58,037 nt of DNA from VBAS01 sp035318985. Lineage in GTDB: Bacteria; Bacteroidota; Bacteroidia; Chitinophagales; Chitinophagaceae. The notes under the pieces were generated by a model. The model ran no database searches and was not told the DNA's origin. It was given only the letters and a program-made list of their open reading frames with translations. The position numbers were made by a program, and so were the translations under genes. How positions within the stretch are numbered: the first letter of the stretch is position 1; every line of letters begins with the position of its first letter. Shown here piece after piece: positions 15,811 to 24,846 of the stretch. The stretch is taken from positions 1 to 58,037 of the forward strand of contig DATHDP010000113.1 in assembly GCA_035318985.1 (NCBI GenBank), in the 5' to 3' direction.

Positions 15811-16452
15811 TTGACTCAACGAACAACAAAGCCGGGAAAATTTTTGATACTCCTACCAGTCATCGGATGTGTTCTGTTCATTATTCTTTATATAGTTGCA
15901 GCTCTTTTATATCCCGGCGGTTCAGAAACAGATAAAACTTCTATCGGCTATAACTGGATGAAGAATTATTGGTGCAATCTGTTAAATAATACTGCAATTA
16001 ATGGACAGCTCAATACTGCAAAGCCTGTTGCCACGACCGCCATGATTATACTTTGTATTTCGATTTCTTTTTTTTGGATATTGTTCCCAATATCAGTTCA
16101 ACTAAAAAAATATCACCGGATCATTATTCAAATTGGAGGAACAGCTTCTATGATGGCTTCTTTTTTATTGCTCACAAACATTGACCACGATCTTGCCGTC
16201 AATTTTTCTTCTTCGCTGGGTTTTGTTGCAATGCTTGGAGTATTGGTAGCTCTTTACCAACTTAAATGGGTCAGCCTTTTCATTTTTGGTTTTTTTAATC
16301 TTCTGCTCGTTACACTGAATAATTATCTTTATTACATAATAAGCGATCTGACCTACCTGCCCATTGTTCAGAAACTTACTTTTCTGTCTTTTCTATTTTG
16401 GATATGTTGTATTGGAATGAAAATGTATTTAAGAATAAAAACTCGTAATTGA
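15811..16452 (+). CDS. multi-pass membrane protein (TTG start)
   Basis: 213 aa with about six membrane segments and an extracytoplasmic loop YPGGSETDKTSIGYNWMKNY after the first. The frame opens at a TTG; an in-frame TGA lies 18 bp upstream and the first internal ATG would remove the first membrane segment, so TTG is the likely start. It resembles DUF998-type membrane proteins in layout only; no family is claimed. Confidence 0.8.
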   Translation: MTQRTTKPGKFLILLPVIGCVLFIILYIVAALLYPGGSETDKTSIGYNWMKNYWCNLLNNTAINGQLNTAKPVATTAMIILCISISFFWILFPISVQLKKYHRIIIQIGGTASMMASFLLLTNIDHDLAVNFSSSLGFVAMLGVLVALYQLKWVSLFIFGFFNLLLVTLNNYLYYIISDLTYLPIVQKLTFLSFLFWICCIGMKMYLRIKTRN

Positions 16453-16480
16453 ACCAGAGGGACACAAAGGCACAAAGAAA
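16451..16480. repeat. dispersed CACAAAG-type repeat, half element
   Basis: GAACCAGAGGGACACAAAGG then CACAAAGAAA directly after the stop codon of the preceding gene. It corresponds to one arm of the element at 5414-5492; no inverted arm is seen. Confidence 0.65.
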
Positions 16481-16507
16481 TACGGGGAAATTAAATAACT
16501 TAACACT

Positions 16508-17176
16508 ATGAACAGATCCTTATTCATGATCGCAGGCATTGTGTTTTCAATGAACACCTATTCACAAACAATCGGGTTTGATAAAAGTAATCTTGAAGCA
16601 AACCATGTTTACATGTCAATCGAGAAAATGAATGGCAAACAGGTTGTAAAAGTTGTAAAAGATTCAACACAAAATGGTGCAGACCTGCCAACATTTGTGA
16701 AAATAAAAGGCGTTGACTTTAAAGACGGAACTATCGAAATAAAAGTATTAAGCCGGTTATTGAAAACTGCACCAGCCTCCGCCAGGGGTTTTATTGGAGT
16801 CGCCTTCCACATTGATCCACTGAACTCAAGGTTTGAAGGAATTTATCTGCGCCCCACCAATGGGCGGGCTGAAGATCAATTGAGGCGCAATCATTCCATT
16901 CAATATTTTTCTTACCCCGATTATGGTTTTGACAGGTTAAGAAAAGAAGCCGAAGGTGTTTACGAATCGTATGCTGATATGGGCCTCAATGAATGGATAA
17001 CTATGCGAATTGTAGTAAAAGGCAAACAAGCCAAACTGTTTTTAAATGATAACAAACAGCCATCTTTAATTGTGAACGACCTAAAACTTGGGGACAATGT
17101 TTCAGGAGCGATAGGGTTGTGGGTTGATGGCGGAACAGAAGGATATTTTAAAGATCTAAAGATCACAAAGCAATGA
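16508..17176 (+). CDS. secreted concanavalin-like (LamG/DUF1080-type) protein
   Basis: 222 aa with a signal peptide (to about residue 19, TYSQ). The mature protein has the jelly-roll pattern of DUF1080/LamG proteins: FKDGTIEIKV, ARGFIGVAFHI, FEGIYLRPTNGRAEDQLRRN, EWITMRIVVKGKQAKLFLN and GAIGLWVDGGTEGYFKDLKI. Such domains bind or cleave glycans; no catalytic residues can be named. It is followed 67 bp later by another small secreted protein. Confidence 0.85.
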   Translation: MNRSLFMIAGIVFSMNTYSQTIGFDKSNLEANHVYMSIEKMNGKQVVKVVKDSTQNGADLPTFVKIKGVDFKDGTIEIKVLSRLLKTAPASARGFIGVAFHIDPLNSRFEGIYLRPTNGRAEDQLRRNHSIQYFSYPDYGFDRLRKEAEGVYESYADMGLNEWITMRIVVKGKQAKLFLNDNKQPSLIVNDLKLGDNVSGAIGLWVDGGTEGYFKDLKITKQ

Positions 17177-17243
17177 GGATATTCTTTCTCATGACTCTTG
17201 TATCATTTTTTTTAAATATCTTAAACACTCAAATTATTTTTGT

Positions 17244-17618
17244 ATGAAAAAGATAAACTCAATTTTAATAGGATCATTATTGCTGCTTTTAGCAGTTAGC
17301 ACAAATGCACAATCTAAAACAGGTACAGATTTTTTTGCTGGCAAATGGAAAGTATTGGTGACTGGCACGCCTTACGGAGACCTGAAAAGAATTTATGTGT
17401 TGGAGAAAAACGGCAATACACTTACAGGAGTGGTGCAGGATTCTACCGGTAAAGAAATAACCAAATGTTCTAACGTGGAAGTAAAAGACAACGAAGTGAC
17501 GCTTTTCTACCAGGCCATGGGAAATGATGTTAGTATAACTCTGATCAAAAAGGACGACGATCATGTTACCGGGTCTGTGCTTGGCCAATTTGACGCCAAG
17601 GGTGAACGCATAAAATAA
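17244..17618 (+). CDS. small secreted beta-barrel-like protein
   Basis: 124 aa with a signal peptide (to about 22, TNAQ). The mature part (FAGKWKVLVTGTPYGDL, KNGNTLTGVVQDSTGK, ITLIKKDDDHVTGSVLGQFD) has the alternating strand pattern of lipocalin-like or DUF-type barrels seen in Bacteroidota. The next gene starts 14 bp after its stop, so the two are probably co-transcribed. Confidence 0.82.
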   Translation: MKKINSILIGSLLLLLAVSTNAQSKTGTDFFAGKWKVLVTGTPYGDLKRIYVLEKNGNTLTGVVQDSTGKEITKCSNVEVKDNEVTLFYQAMGNDVSITLIKKDDDHVTGSVLGQFDAKGERIK

Positions 17619-17632
17619 CAGCATTTTTATTT

Positions 17633-18571
17633 ATGAATAAACTGCTGCTTCTCTTCTCTTTTACTCTTGCATTTGAATCACCGGCGCAGGACGTTCAAAA
17701 AGTTTTTACGTCCGATATTGATAATTTCTGGATCGCATATGACAGCATTCAAACGACAACAGATAGCCTGAAACAACTGAATTTTATTCAAACGCTCTAC
17801 ATAGATAAAGGAACAAAAGGTCTGAAAGCATTTATGGTTTTAAGAAACTATAATGCAAAACTGTGGGTGGCACTTATCTACAAGTATCCGAAATTCTGGA
17901 ATTCGATCAGGCCAAATACGCTGACAGTTAAAACCTATGCAGCAGAGATCGAAAAAAGTATTACAAGATTCAAAGAACTATATCCTGATCTTAAAGAGGC
18001 TAAAATGTATTTTACTGTTGGCGGTTTAAGGTCAGGTGGCACAACGATGAATGACATAGTGCTCATAGGATCAGAGATCGCCACCGGTAATGCATCCACC
18101 GACGTATCTGAGTTCACCAATAATTGGCTGGCGGGGGTCTTCAAAAATCAACAAGCTGATAATCTTGTTAGCTTGAACATTCATGAGTATGTGCATACTC
18201 AACAAAAAGGCGGTGACCCGAAAATTTTACTGGGCAAGGCGATCGAAGAAGGTTCCTGCGACTTTATTATGGAACTAGTTATTGGCAAACAGCTTCAAAC
18301 CAATTATATCGTTTATGGAAGAGAACATGAAGCAACATTAAAAGAAGAGTTCAAAAGTGAAATGCTTTCCACTAATATTTCAAATTGGTTATATAATGGT
18401 TCTACTGCAAAGACGGTTGCTGATCTTGGTTATTTTATGGGTTATAGTATTTGCAAAGCCTATTATAATAATGCCCCTGATAAGAAAAAGGCAATAAAAG
18501 AGATCATTGAACTTAATTATTCGGACAGCGCAGCAGTAGAGGACTTTTTAAAAAGATCGAACTACTATTAA
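17633..18571 (+). CDS. secreted DUF2268/GldB-like zinc-protease-like protein
   Basis: 312 aa with a signal peptide (to about 19). It carries the zinc motif HEYVH at 184-188 (SLNIHEYVHTQQ) and a third-ligand candidate E205/E206 in AIEEGSCDFIMEL, the layout of DUF2268 predicted Zn-dependent proteases. The end (LGYFMGYSICKAYY) also matches GldB/DUF2268 proteins. Probably acts in the periplasm; the substrate is unknown. It is directly downstream of the small secreted barrel protein. Confidence 0.85.
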   Translation: MNKLLLLFSFTLAFESPAQDVQKVFTSDIDNFWIAYDSIQTTTDSLKQLNFIQTLYIDKGTKGLKAFMVLRNYNAKLWVALIYKYPKFWNSIRPNTLTVKTYAAEIEKSITRFKELYPDLKEAKMYFTVGGLRSGGTTMNDIVLIGSEIATGNASTDVSEFTNNWLAGVFKNQQADNLVSLNIHEYVHTQQKGGDPKILLGKAIEEGSCDFIMELVIGKQLQTNYIVYGREHEATLKEEFKSEMLSTNISNWLYNGSTAKTVADLGYFMGYSICKAYYNNAPDKKKAIKEIIELNYSDSAAVEDFLKRSNYY

Positions 18572-18667
18572 GCAGCCATCGTGTTTCAAAAAACCAACAA
18601 GAGTTAACTTACCTTTCATACAATCGTTTGAAAAATATTCTCCTTTTGAAGTAACTTTAAGAGTAAA

Positions 18668-19894
18668 GTGCAGGAGACTTTGAAGAAGCCTGGTTTTATA
18701 TTGATTATTCTTTCCTTCGCCTTCACATCGAAAGCGCAACAAACCAATTGTTCATTTCTGCCACCACAATTCACTATTCACTTCGGCGCTGGTGATATAC
18801 GTGACGTTAATAGTGATGATGTTTACAGTTATGGACGGGTTTCTCACTACTGTCCTTCCGATGGATATTATTCATTTGCTCCATATACCAGTGAATGCTT
18901 TCACGACGATTGGCATACGCTTTACCAGGATCATACACCGGGAGATGCAAATGGAAATATGTTGTTGGTAAATGCTGGTAAGGCAGGAGCTGTATTTCTG
19001 AAAATGCCTGTTCCCGGATTAAAAAGTAATACGATCTATGAACTCGGTCTGTGGCTGATGAATCTTTGCAAGCCGACAAAGAAATGCGGATCCCTATTAT
19101 TACCTGAGCTGAATATTCGATTGGAAACACCGGAAGGAAAGGTCGTCGCAAATATCGTTACTGGTGAGTTACCAAGAGTAGAAGATCCGAATTGGTCACA
19201 ACATCGTGCACTTTTCACTACGCCTGCGGCAACATCAACATTAATGCTGGTGATGACGGATAAGAACCCAAGTGGTTGTGGAAATGATTTTGCATTAGAT
19301 GATATCACATTCCGGGAATGTGTGAAACAAATTACACAGGTAACTCCAAAAACGACTTCAACAACAAAACCTTCTAATACATCGAAGCAACCGGTTACTT
19401 CAAAACCGGCTCCAAAAAAAGCAACCACTTCACCACAAAAGAAAACCCAGGCAGCAGTAGTGGTCAAGCCGAAAATTGATACTATATCAAAAACAAATCC
19501 AGTTGTAACGCAGGAACAGAAAATAATTACTTCAACTCCATTGGTACTAAAGACCAGGGAAAATGCATTGGTCAGGAGAATTGAAACGGAAGCCACTGAA
19601 ATAAAAATTGAACTTTATGATAATGGTGACATCGATGGCGATACGATCAGTATATATCACAACAATGCATTAATAAGATCGCATATGAGGCTTTCTCACA
19701 GACCTATTTCGGTAATCATCGGCATAAATCCAGATCAACCTCATCATGAAATTGTAATGGTTGCCGAAAACCTAGGTTCTATACCACCGAATACTTCAGT
19801 CATGATCATCACTACGGCAAACAACCGTTATGAAGTTCTTATCTCATCCAGTGAACAAAAAAATGCAAAGGTTATTTTTGATCTAAAAAAATGA
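18668..19894 (+). CDS. secreted modular protein with jelly-roll N-domain and shared C-terminal module
   Basis: 408 aa from a GTG start; signal peptide to about 24 (TSKAQ). Residues ~30-217 form a carbohydrate-binding-like jelly roll (VPGLKSNTIYELGLWLMNLC, CGNDFALDDITFREC). A Thr/Pro/Lys linker follows (~218-298). The last ~95 residues (IKIELYDNGDIDGDTISIY, HEIVMVAENLGSIPPNTSVM, SSEQKNAKVIF) form a module also found at the C-termini of the proteins at 42103-42894 and 42938-44053. The module's function is unknown. It is likely exported and possibly cell-surface. Confidence 0.85.
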   Translation: MQETLKKPGFILIILSFAFTSKAQQTNCSFLPPQFTIHFGAGDIRDVNSDDVYSYGRVSHYCPSDGYYSFAPYTSECFHDDWHTLYQDHTPGDANGNMLLVNAGKAGAVFLKMPVPGLKSNTIYELGLWLMNLCKPTKKCGSLLLPELNIRLETPEGKVVANIVTGELPRVEDPNWSQHRALFTTPAATSTLMLVMTDKNPSGCGNDFALDDITFRECVKQITQVTPKTTSTTKPSNTSKQPVTSKPAPKKATTSPQKKTQAAVVVKPKIDTISKTNPVVTQEQKIITSTPLVLKTRENALVRRIETEATEIKIELYDNGDIDGDTISIYHNNALIRSHMRLSHRPISVIIGINPDQPHHEIVMVAENLGSIPPNTSVMIITTANNRYEVLISSSEQKNAKVIFDLKK

Positions 19895-19911
19895 GAGGAG
19901 TATTCGTTGTA

Positions 19912-20601
19912 TTATTTTGAAGGGAGGTCTATTATTTTATCTGCGACAAATTTTCTGGATGCTTCACCATTTACCAATTTGTATTGTATTCTGCGAATGC
20001 CTCCTGTTGGATTGCTATTTGGATCGCCTTCTTTGTAAATAGGAAATTCCTGAATTAGTGCTGATTCCTTTATTGAAAAACTGTCATGCCCCATATAACC
20101 TTTTTTGAGTTTAGTGTTTTCACTTACAGGAGGAAAATAAATCCGGCTCATTGACTTTACACCATTCGCAGAAAATGCGATTACATTTCCATGGCTACCA
20201 CTTCCCGCAGATTGTGTAAATATTAATACTTCAGGAAATCCATCTGCGTTTAAGTCTGCAACCTGGGCATCTGTGACTTTTCCATCAATTTCAAGTTCAA
20301 CACTTTTATTAGTTTCCTCAAATCCTTTAGGTTGAATAACTAGTTGTCTTAAAGAACCGCTTCCTTTTGTATTTACATTGAACGAGATACCTTTAAATTG
20401 TAATGTCTTTTGAAAAGAATATGTTTCTTTTTCAACAGTAGGGTTTTCAATAGTAGGTTCCTCGCTTTTGGTCGTATCTTTTGGTTTATTTTCCTGGGAG
20501 TGGGTCTCTGTGTTCTGAGATTGGGTTTCTGTTTGATCATTACAGCCAGTCATTGCCATTAGTGCAATCGATAAATAAATGCTAGTCTTTGATATTTTCA
20601 T
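19912..20601 (-). CDS. lipoprotein with PliI-like (I-type lysozyme inhibitor) domain
   Basis: 229 aa lipoprotein (lipobox MTGC at about 20) with a charged Gln/Thr/Glu linker to about 60. The C-terminal ~150 residues read like the periplasmic inhibitor of I-type lysozyme: ADLNADGFPEVLIFTQSAGS, KKGYMGHDSFSIKE and FPIYKEGDPNSNPTGGIRRI followed by QYKLVNGEA. If so, it protects peptidoglycan from invertebrate-type lysozyme. The domain call is from memory of the motif pattern; FG-GAP-like calcium-binding protein is the alternative. Confidence 0.68.
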   Translation of the reverse strand: MKISKTSIYLSIALMAMTGCNDQTETQSQNTETHSQENKPKDTTKSEEPTIENPTVEKETYSFQKTLQFKGISFNVNTKGSGSLRQLVIQPKGFEETNKSVELEIDGKVTDAQVADLNADGFPEVLIFTQSAGSGSHGNVIAFSANGVKSMSRIYFPPVSENTKLKKGYMGHDSFSIKESALIQEFPIYKEGDPNSNPTGGIRRIQYKLVNGEASRKFVADKIIDLPSK

Positions 20602-20705
20602 TTTTTAATAGATTACTAAGGTAAAATTATGCCAACATTGCTATTAGCAGGGATAATTTTTTATAGCAACAGCAGTTCCCAAAACGTGGAATGAGTATTC
20701 CCAAT

Positions 20706-20713
20706 TAACTTTG
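20706..20713 (+). promoter_or_regulatory. -7 promoter element
   Basis: TAACTTTG matches the Bacteroidota consensus TAnnTTTG, 31 bp before the ATG at 20745. No clear -33 element. Confidence 0.45.
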
Positions 20714-20744
20714 ATAATAGAAAAAGAACATTAAAAAATTTAAA

Positions 20745-21629
20745 ATGAAGATCATAAAGACGCCAGTATTATTGGCCGGATTGTTGGGAATGTTTATTCT
20801 TAAATCAAGTGATTCTTTTTTTGTAGATGAAACAAAAATTGACATGGGAGAAAATAATGGAAATGGATCAGCGAATGTCGCCATAACAATCGTTAAAAAA
20901 TGGGACATGCCTAAAGATCTGGCCGAAATATCAGGGATCTCATACATGGATGGGCAGCGGTTTGCCTGTGTCCAGGATGAATTGGGAAAAATATTTATCT
21001 ATAATGCAACATCATCATCAGTGGAAAAGGAAATTTCATTTGGTGATCCGGGAGATTACGAGGAACTGGCAGTGATTGGTGAAACCATTTGGGTTTTACG
21101 GGCCGATGGAAAATTGTTTGAAGTAAGCAATATGAATGCAGCAAAACCTTCAGTAAAAGAATATAGCACCCAGTTAACCACGAAACAAGATCCCGAAGGG
21201 CTTTGTTATGATAAAAAAAATAACAGGTTATTGATAGCGATTAAAGGTGCCGAGCCCGGCACAGAAAATTATAAAGGCATTTATGCTTTTGACCTGAATT
21301 CAAAAAAAATGGATCAGCAACCTGTTTTTAAAATAGACCTGCATAATAAAGTGTTTGGAAATGGTTCTGATAAAAAGAAGAGAAGCACGATAAATCCTTC
21401 AGGCATTTCAATACACCCTGTCAGTAGCGATATGTATATAATAGATGGACGCAATCAACAGTTGCTGATCATGGATGCAGGTGGAAATATCAAGAAATTA
21501 TATGGATTAAATAGCAAAGAATTTGCACAACCGGAGGGGATCACATTTAATGCTGCCGGTGATCTGTTTATTGCAAATGAAGGAACAAAGCAACCGGGCA
21601 ATATTGTACAGGTAAAGATCGATCCATGA
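20745..21629 (+). CDS. SdiA-regulated domain beta-propeller protein
   Basis: 294 aa, exported (hydrophobic start). The body matches the SdiA-regulated domain: LAEISGISYMDGQRFACVQD, ELGKIFIYN, FGDPGDYEELAVIGETIWVL, PEGLCYDKKNNRLLIAIKG and QPEGITFNAAGDLFIANEG, repeated blades of a propeller. Related proteins are secreted and may act as phytase-like or binding proteins; no catalytic role is shown. Its stop codon is directly followed, with no gap, by the stop of the convergent gene. Confidence 0.88.
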   Translation: MKIIKTPVLLAGLLGMFILKSSDSFFVDETKIDMGENNGNGSANVAITIVKKWDMPKDLAEISGISYMDGQRFACVQDELGKIFIYNATSSSVEKEISFGDPGDYEELAVIGETIWVLRADGKLFEVSNMNAAKPSVKEYSTQLTTKQDPEGLCYDKKNNRLLIAIKGAEPGTENYKGIYAFDLNSKKMDQQPVFKIDLHNKVFGNGSDKKKRSTINPSGISIHPVSSDMYIIDGRNQQLLIMDAGGNIKKLYGLNSKEFAQPEGITFNAAGDLFIANEGTKQPGNIVQVKIDP

Positions 21630-22310
21630 CTAGTGGGTCTCCATCTCCCTCATTGTCTTTTCTATTGTTTCGGGGTTCATATATCGTTCATACTTCCCGT
21701 TTCCATTCCCTTTATTTACATAGTCACCGCCGCGCCAGTTATGAACATGCATTGTCTCCCTTACATGCTTACTGTATGCAAGAAGATATTTGCCAAGGCC
21801 ATGTTGAATACAGATCCGGTCAGTATTAAATTCCATTTTATCCAGGTATTTTTTTGAAATATGACCGATGCCAACACCTATTGTCTGCGGAAAATTTTTG
21901 CTGTTAAAATCAACCACATGACTTAACTCATGCCCGATAACACCAACCTGTTGTTCGAATGTGAGGTTATGCAGAAGAAGAGGCTTTAATGTATCAATTG
22001 TCTCATTGCTGATCGTAATAATATAGGTGCGATGATCTTTTCTTTTAAATACACCGATAAAATTTGGCTTTGTAGTAAGACCCGAGTATGCTTTTTTAAT
22101 TCTAAAGACAATATGTACATTTTTTAATTCAGGAAAGTGAGACAAAGCGGTAAGAATGGGCTTTTCAAATTGCTGAGGTATTTCTTTTTTATTTCCAAAT
22201 TCTTTTAAAGAGTCAATAGTCGTTTCCTTATTTGCAGCCAGGGTAATAATAGGCAATGTAATGATCAGCAGAAAAAAAATGGTTTTATATGATTGTCGAA
22301 TAATTAACAT
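21630..22310 (-). CDS. secreted HExxH metalloprotease-like protein
   Basis: 226 aa with an N-terminal signal (to about 26). It carries HELSH at 127-131 in VGVIGHELSHVVDFNS and a downstream E160-x-x-D163 (MEFNTDRICIQHGLG), similar to the M48-type zinc peptidase arrangement. Likely periplasmic; substrate unknown. It converges on the SdiA-regulated-domain gene with zero spacing. Confidence 0.8.
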   Translation of the reverse strand: MLIIRQSYKTIFFLLIITLPIITLAANKETTIDSLKEFGNKKEIPQQFEKPILTALSHFPELKNVHIVFRIKKAYSGLTTKPNFIGVFKRKDHRTYIITISNETIDTLKPLLLHNLTFEQQVGVIGHELSHVVDFNSKNFPQTIGVGIGHISKKYLDKMEFNTDRICIQHGLGKYLLAYSKHVRETMHVHNWRGGDYVNKGNGNGKYERYMNPETIEKTMREMETH

Positions 22311-22538
22311 CTATAATTATAACGCCAAAAATAAGTCAGCGGTTCTAGTTATTTGTTAATGAGTAGTAAACGAAGCAAATATATTGAACTGAAGAGGGTT
22401 AGCAAATGCCAATTCATTATAGTTAAAATTCATTGGAGCAGGAGTCCGGCCATAAACTTTTTACGTATATAATTAAATTTTCACTTAGACTGTGAATAAC
22501 CCGGTAGTTACACCGGTGACAAATATTCTTTTTAGTGG

Positions 22539-22546
22539 TACATTTG
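22539..22546 (+). promoter_or_regulatory. -7 promoter element of the DinB/NRDE/ATP-grasp operon
   Basis: TACATTTG fits TAnnTTTG and lies 29 bp before the ATG at 22576. The preceding 230 bp hold no gene; a short hairpin CCGGT/ACCGG sits at 22501-22515. Confidence 0.5.
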
Positions 22547-22575
22547 AATGAACCATTCTAACAAACAACCTGGCT

Positions 22576-23076
22576 ATGATACTCAAACAATCCCTTCAAC
22601 AAGTATTTGTTCAACTAGGCCAAACTCTTGACGAGTTAAGCAATGATGAATACAGGCAACCGAGTAAGGTTTTGCTGAATGCAACTATTGGTGAGCATGT
22701 AAGGCATATTATTGAATTGTTCCAATGTCTTGAAGAAGGATATGAGACAGGTGTCGTAAACTATGAAAAAAGAAAACGGGATCATGAAATTGAGAATAAT
22801 AAAGAGTTGGCTTCTTCACTGTTAAAAGAAATTTATCAGAACATAGACAGATCAAATAAAGATATTTTTCTTGAAGCGGAAGATTATTGTGATCCTATGG
22901 AAATCGTTTCGATCCGTTCTAATTATTACCGGGAGCTTGCTTATAACCTGGAACACACAATTCATCACATGGCTTTAATAAGAATAGGGATAAACGAAGT
23001 CTCGTCTGTTAGATTACCTGAAGAATTCGGAGTAGCTTATTCAACTGTTAAATATCGTCAGCAGTGTGCACAGTAA
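22576..23076 (+). CDS. DinB-like domain protein
   Basis: 166 aa four-helix DinB/YfiT-like protein. The metal-site histidines of the family are visible: H41 and H44 (IGEHVRHIIEL) and H127, H130, H131 (EHTIHHMALIRIG). DinB-like proteins include thiol-dependent metal enzymes such as bacillithiol transferases; the substrate is unknown. It is the first gene of a three-gene operon and overlaps the NRDE gene by 13 bp. Confidence 0.87.
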   Translation: MILKQSLQQVFVQLGQTLDELSNDEYRQPSKVLLNATIGEHVRHIIELFQCLEEGYETGVVNYEKRKRDHEIENNKELASSLLKEIYQNIDRSNKDIFLEAEDYCDPMEIVSIRSNYYRELAYNLEHTIHHMALIRIGINEVSSVRLPEEFGVAYSTVKYRQQCAQ

Positions 23077-23795
23077 GTTTTATACCTTCTAATGATAAAT
23101 TTTTTATCACCTCCAATCGTGATGAAAAACTGAGCCGGAAAATCGCCATTTTCCCGGGAATGTTTGATCACAATGGACAAAAATTATTTTTCCCAAAAGA
23201 TACAGACGCGGGTGGTACATGGATAGTAATGAAGGAGAATGGAGATGCGGCTGTATTGTTGAATGGAGCATTTATTAATCACACGGCCGAACCTCCTTAC
23301 CGGTTAAGCAGGGGAATTATTTTGCTTGATATATTTTCTACAGAAAAGCCATCTGTGACATTTACAAAAATAAATCTGCAGGATATTGAACCATTTACAT
23401 TGGTCCTACTTGAAAATAATTGCCTCTATGAATTCAGATGGGATGGGGCAGAAAAATTTTGTAAGCAATTAAATGTGCACATGCCATATATCTGGTCATC
23501 CGCAACATTGTATGATGGCTTTGTTATAAAAAAGCGGGAGCAATGGTTTGCTTCCTTTTTAAATGATCATCCAATGCCTACTCAACGGGATATCCTGAAT
23601 TTTCATCATTTTACCGGTGACGGTGATAAACAAAACGATCTACTTATGACAAGGGATGGGATGTATACAACTGTAAGTATAACCAGCATATTGCTTACAA
23701 AAGATCGTGGATCCATCCAATACCTCGATATTAGCGGCAACACATCGTCAGAGATAAAAATTGAATTATTACAGTCATCGCAAGCATTTGAATGA
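23064..23795 (+). CDS. NRDE / TANGO2-family protein
   Basis: 243 aa. It begins with the defining MCTV and SNRDE motifs (MCTVSFIP, ITSNRDEKLSR), an N-terminal cysteine as in Ntn-like hydrolases, then GGTWIVMKENGDAAVLLNGA. The catalytic role of NRDE proteins is not settled; human TANGO2 has been linked to haem or lipid handling. Its start overlaps dinB-like and its stop overlaps the ATP-grasp gene (ATGA), so the three are translationally coupled. Confidence 0.92.
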   Translation: MCTVSFIPSNDKFFITSNRDEKLSRKIAIFPGMFDHNGQKLFFPKDTDAGGTWIVMKENGDAAVLLNGAFINHTAEPPYRLSRGIILLDIFSTEKPSVTFTKINLQDIEPFTLVLLENNCLYEFRWDGAEKFCKQLNVHMPYIWSSATLYDGFVIKKREQWFASFLNDHPMPTQRDILNFHHFTGDGDKQNDLLMTRDGMYTTVSITSILLTKDRGSIQYLDISGNTSSEIKIELLQSSQAFE

Positions 23796-24844
23796 AAAGG
23801 ATCCTATACCAACCTTTTTTCATAAGATTATTTAACTGGGAGTATTGGCCATTCAATGTAGTATACGGGCCCTTATTTCTTTATTGGTTTTTTCTTAGCT
23901 TAAGAGCAAGATCATTTTTCTTTTTTAATACTTCGAACCCAACCATAAAAAATGGCGGGTTTCTAATGGAATCAAAAAAAGAAGTTTATGACCTGATCCC
24001 ATTTGAATATTATCCTGCCACTCTTTTTTTTAAAGCGGCCTCACCACCAGAGGATATCCTTGCACTTATCAAACAGCGGAACTTAAAATATCCGTTGATC
24101 GCTAAGCCTGATATTGGCATGAAAGGAATGATGGTGAAAAAGTTAGAAGATCAAAATGAGCTGTCATTCTATGTTGAAAATTCTAGAGTTGATTTTCTTA
24201 TCCAGGAATATGTTCCCTTTAAAAATGAGATCGGTATATTTTATTATCGTCTTCCTAATGAAGAAAAAGGGCATATTTCAGGAATAGTAAAAAAAGAATT
24301 TCTTGCTGTTAAGGGAGATGGCGTTTCAACTGTTGAACAATTGCTTTTAAAAAATAAAAGAGCTGTCCTGCAGTTGCCCACCTTGAGGATAAAGGAAAAA
24401 GATAAAATGAATATTGTTTTACAAAAAGAAGAAGAATTGATAATTGTTCCCTATGGCAATCATGTAAGAGGTGCAAAATTTCTGGATGACAGCAGCCTGA
24501 TCGATGAAGAACTGACAAATAGAATCGATTCGATCTGTAAAAAAGTAAATGGGTTTTATTTTGGTAGACTTGACATTCGCTATAATGATTGGGAAGAATT
24601 AAAGCAGGGAAAAAATTTCTCCATTATAGAATTGAATGGCTCAGGCAGTGAGCCAACACATATTTATGATCCAAGGCATTCAGTTTTTTGGGCATGGAAA
24701 GAAATTGCAAAGCACTGGAAAATATTATATCGGGTCAGCAAACTGAATCATCAATTACAAAATACTCCCTATATGACAACCAGGATGGGGCTTGATATGT
24801 TCAAGCAGAACAGCAAGTATGTAAAATTGTTAAACAGTAATTGA
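23792..24844 (+). CDS. membrane-associated ATP-grasp ligase-like protein
   Basis: 350 aa. A hydrophobic segment near the N-terminus (about 22-40) may tether it to the membrane. From ~75 the ATP-grasp fold is seen: YPLIAKPDIGMKGMMVKKL (nucleotide-binding lysine loop), FLIQEYVPFKNEIGIFYYRL and the Mg-binding end FSIIELNGSGSEPTHIYDP. This resembles D-Ala-D-Ala ligase type enzymes that join a carboxylate to an amine or thiol. Substrate unknown. The tight overlap with the NRDE gene suggests both act in one pathway. Confidence 0.88.
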   Translation: MKRILYQPFFIRLFNWEYWPFNVVYGPLFLYWFFLSLRARSFFFFNTSNPTIKNGGFLMESKKEVYDLIPFEYYPATLFFKAASPPEDILALIKQRNLKYPLIAKPDIGMKGMMVKKLEDQNELSFYVENSRVDFLIQEYVPFKNEIGIFYYRLPNEEKGHISGIVKKEFLAVKGDGVSTVEQLLLKNKRAVLQLPTLRIKEKDKMNIVLQKEEELIIVPYGNHVRGAKFLDDSSLIDEELTNRIDSICKKVNGFYFGRLDIRYNDWEELKQGKNFSIIELNGSGSEPTHIYDPRHSVFWAWKEIAKHWKILYRVSKLNHQLQNTPYMTTRMGLDMFKQNSKYVKLLNSN

Positions 24845-24846
24845 GA

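Noticed and set aside
17235..17242. TATTTTTG promoter-like match
   Set aside because: It ends one base before the ATG at 17244, too close to be the promoter for that start.
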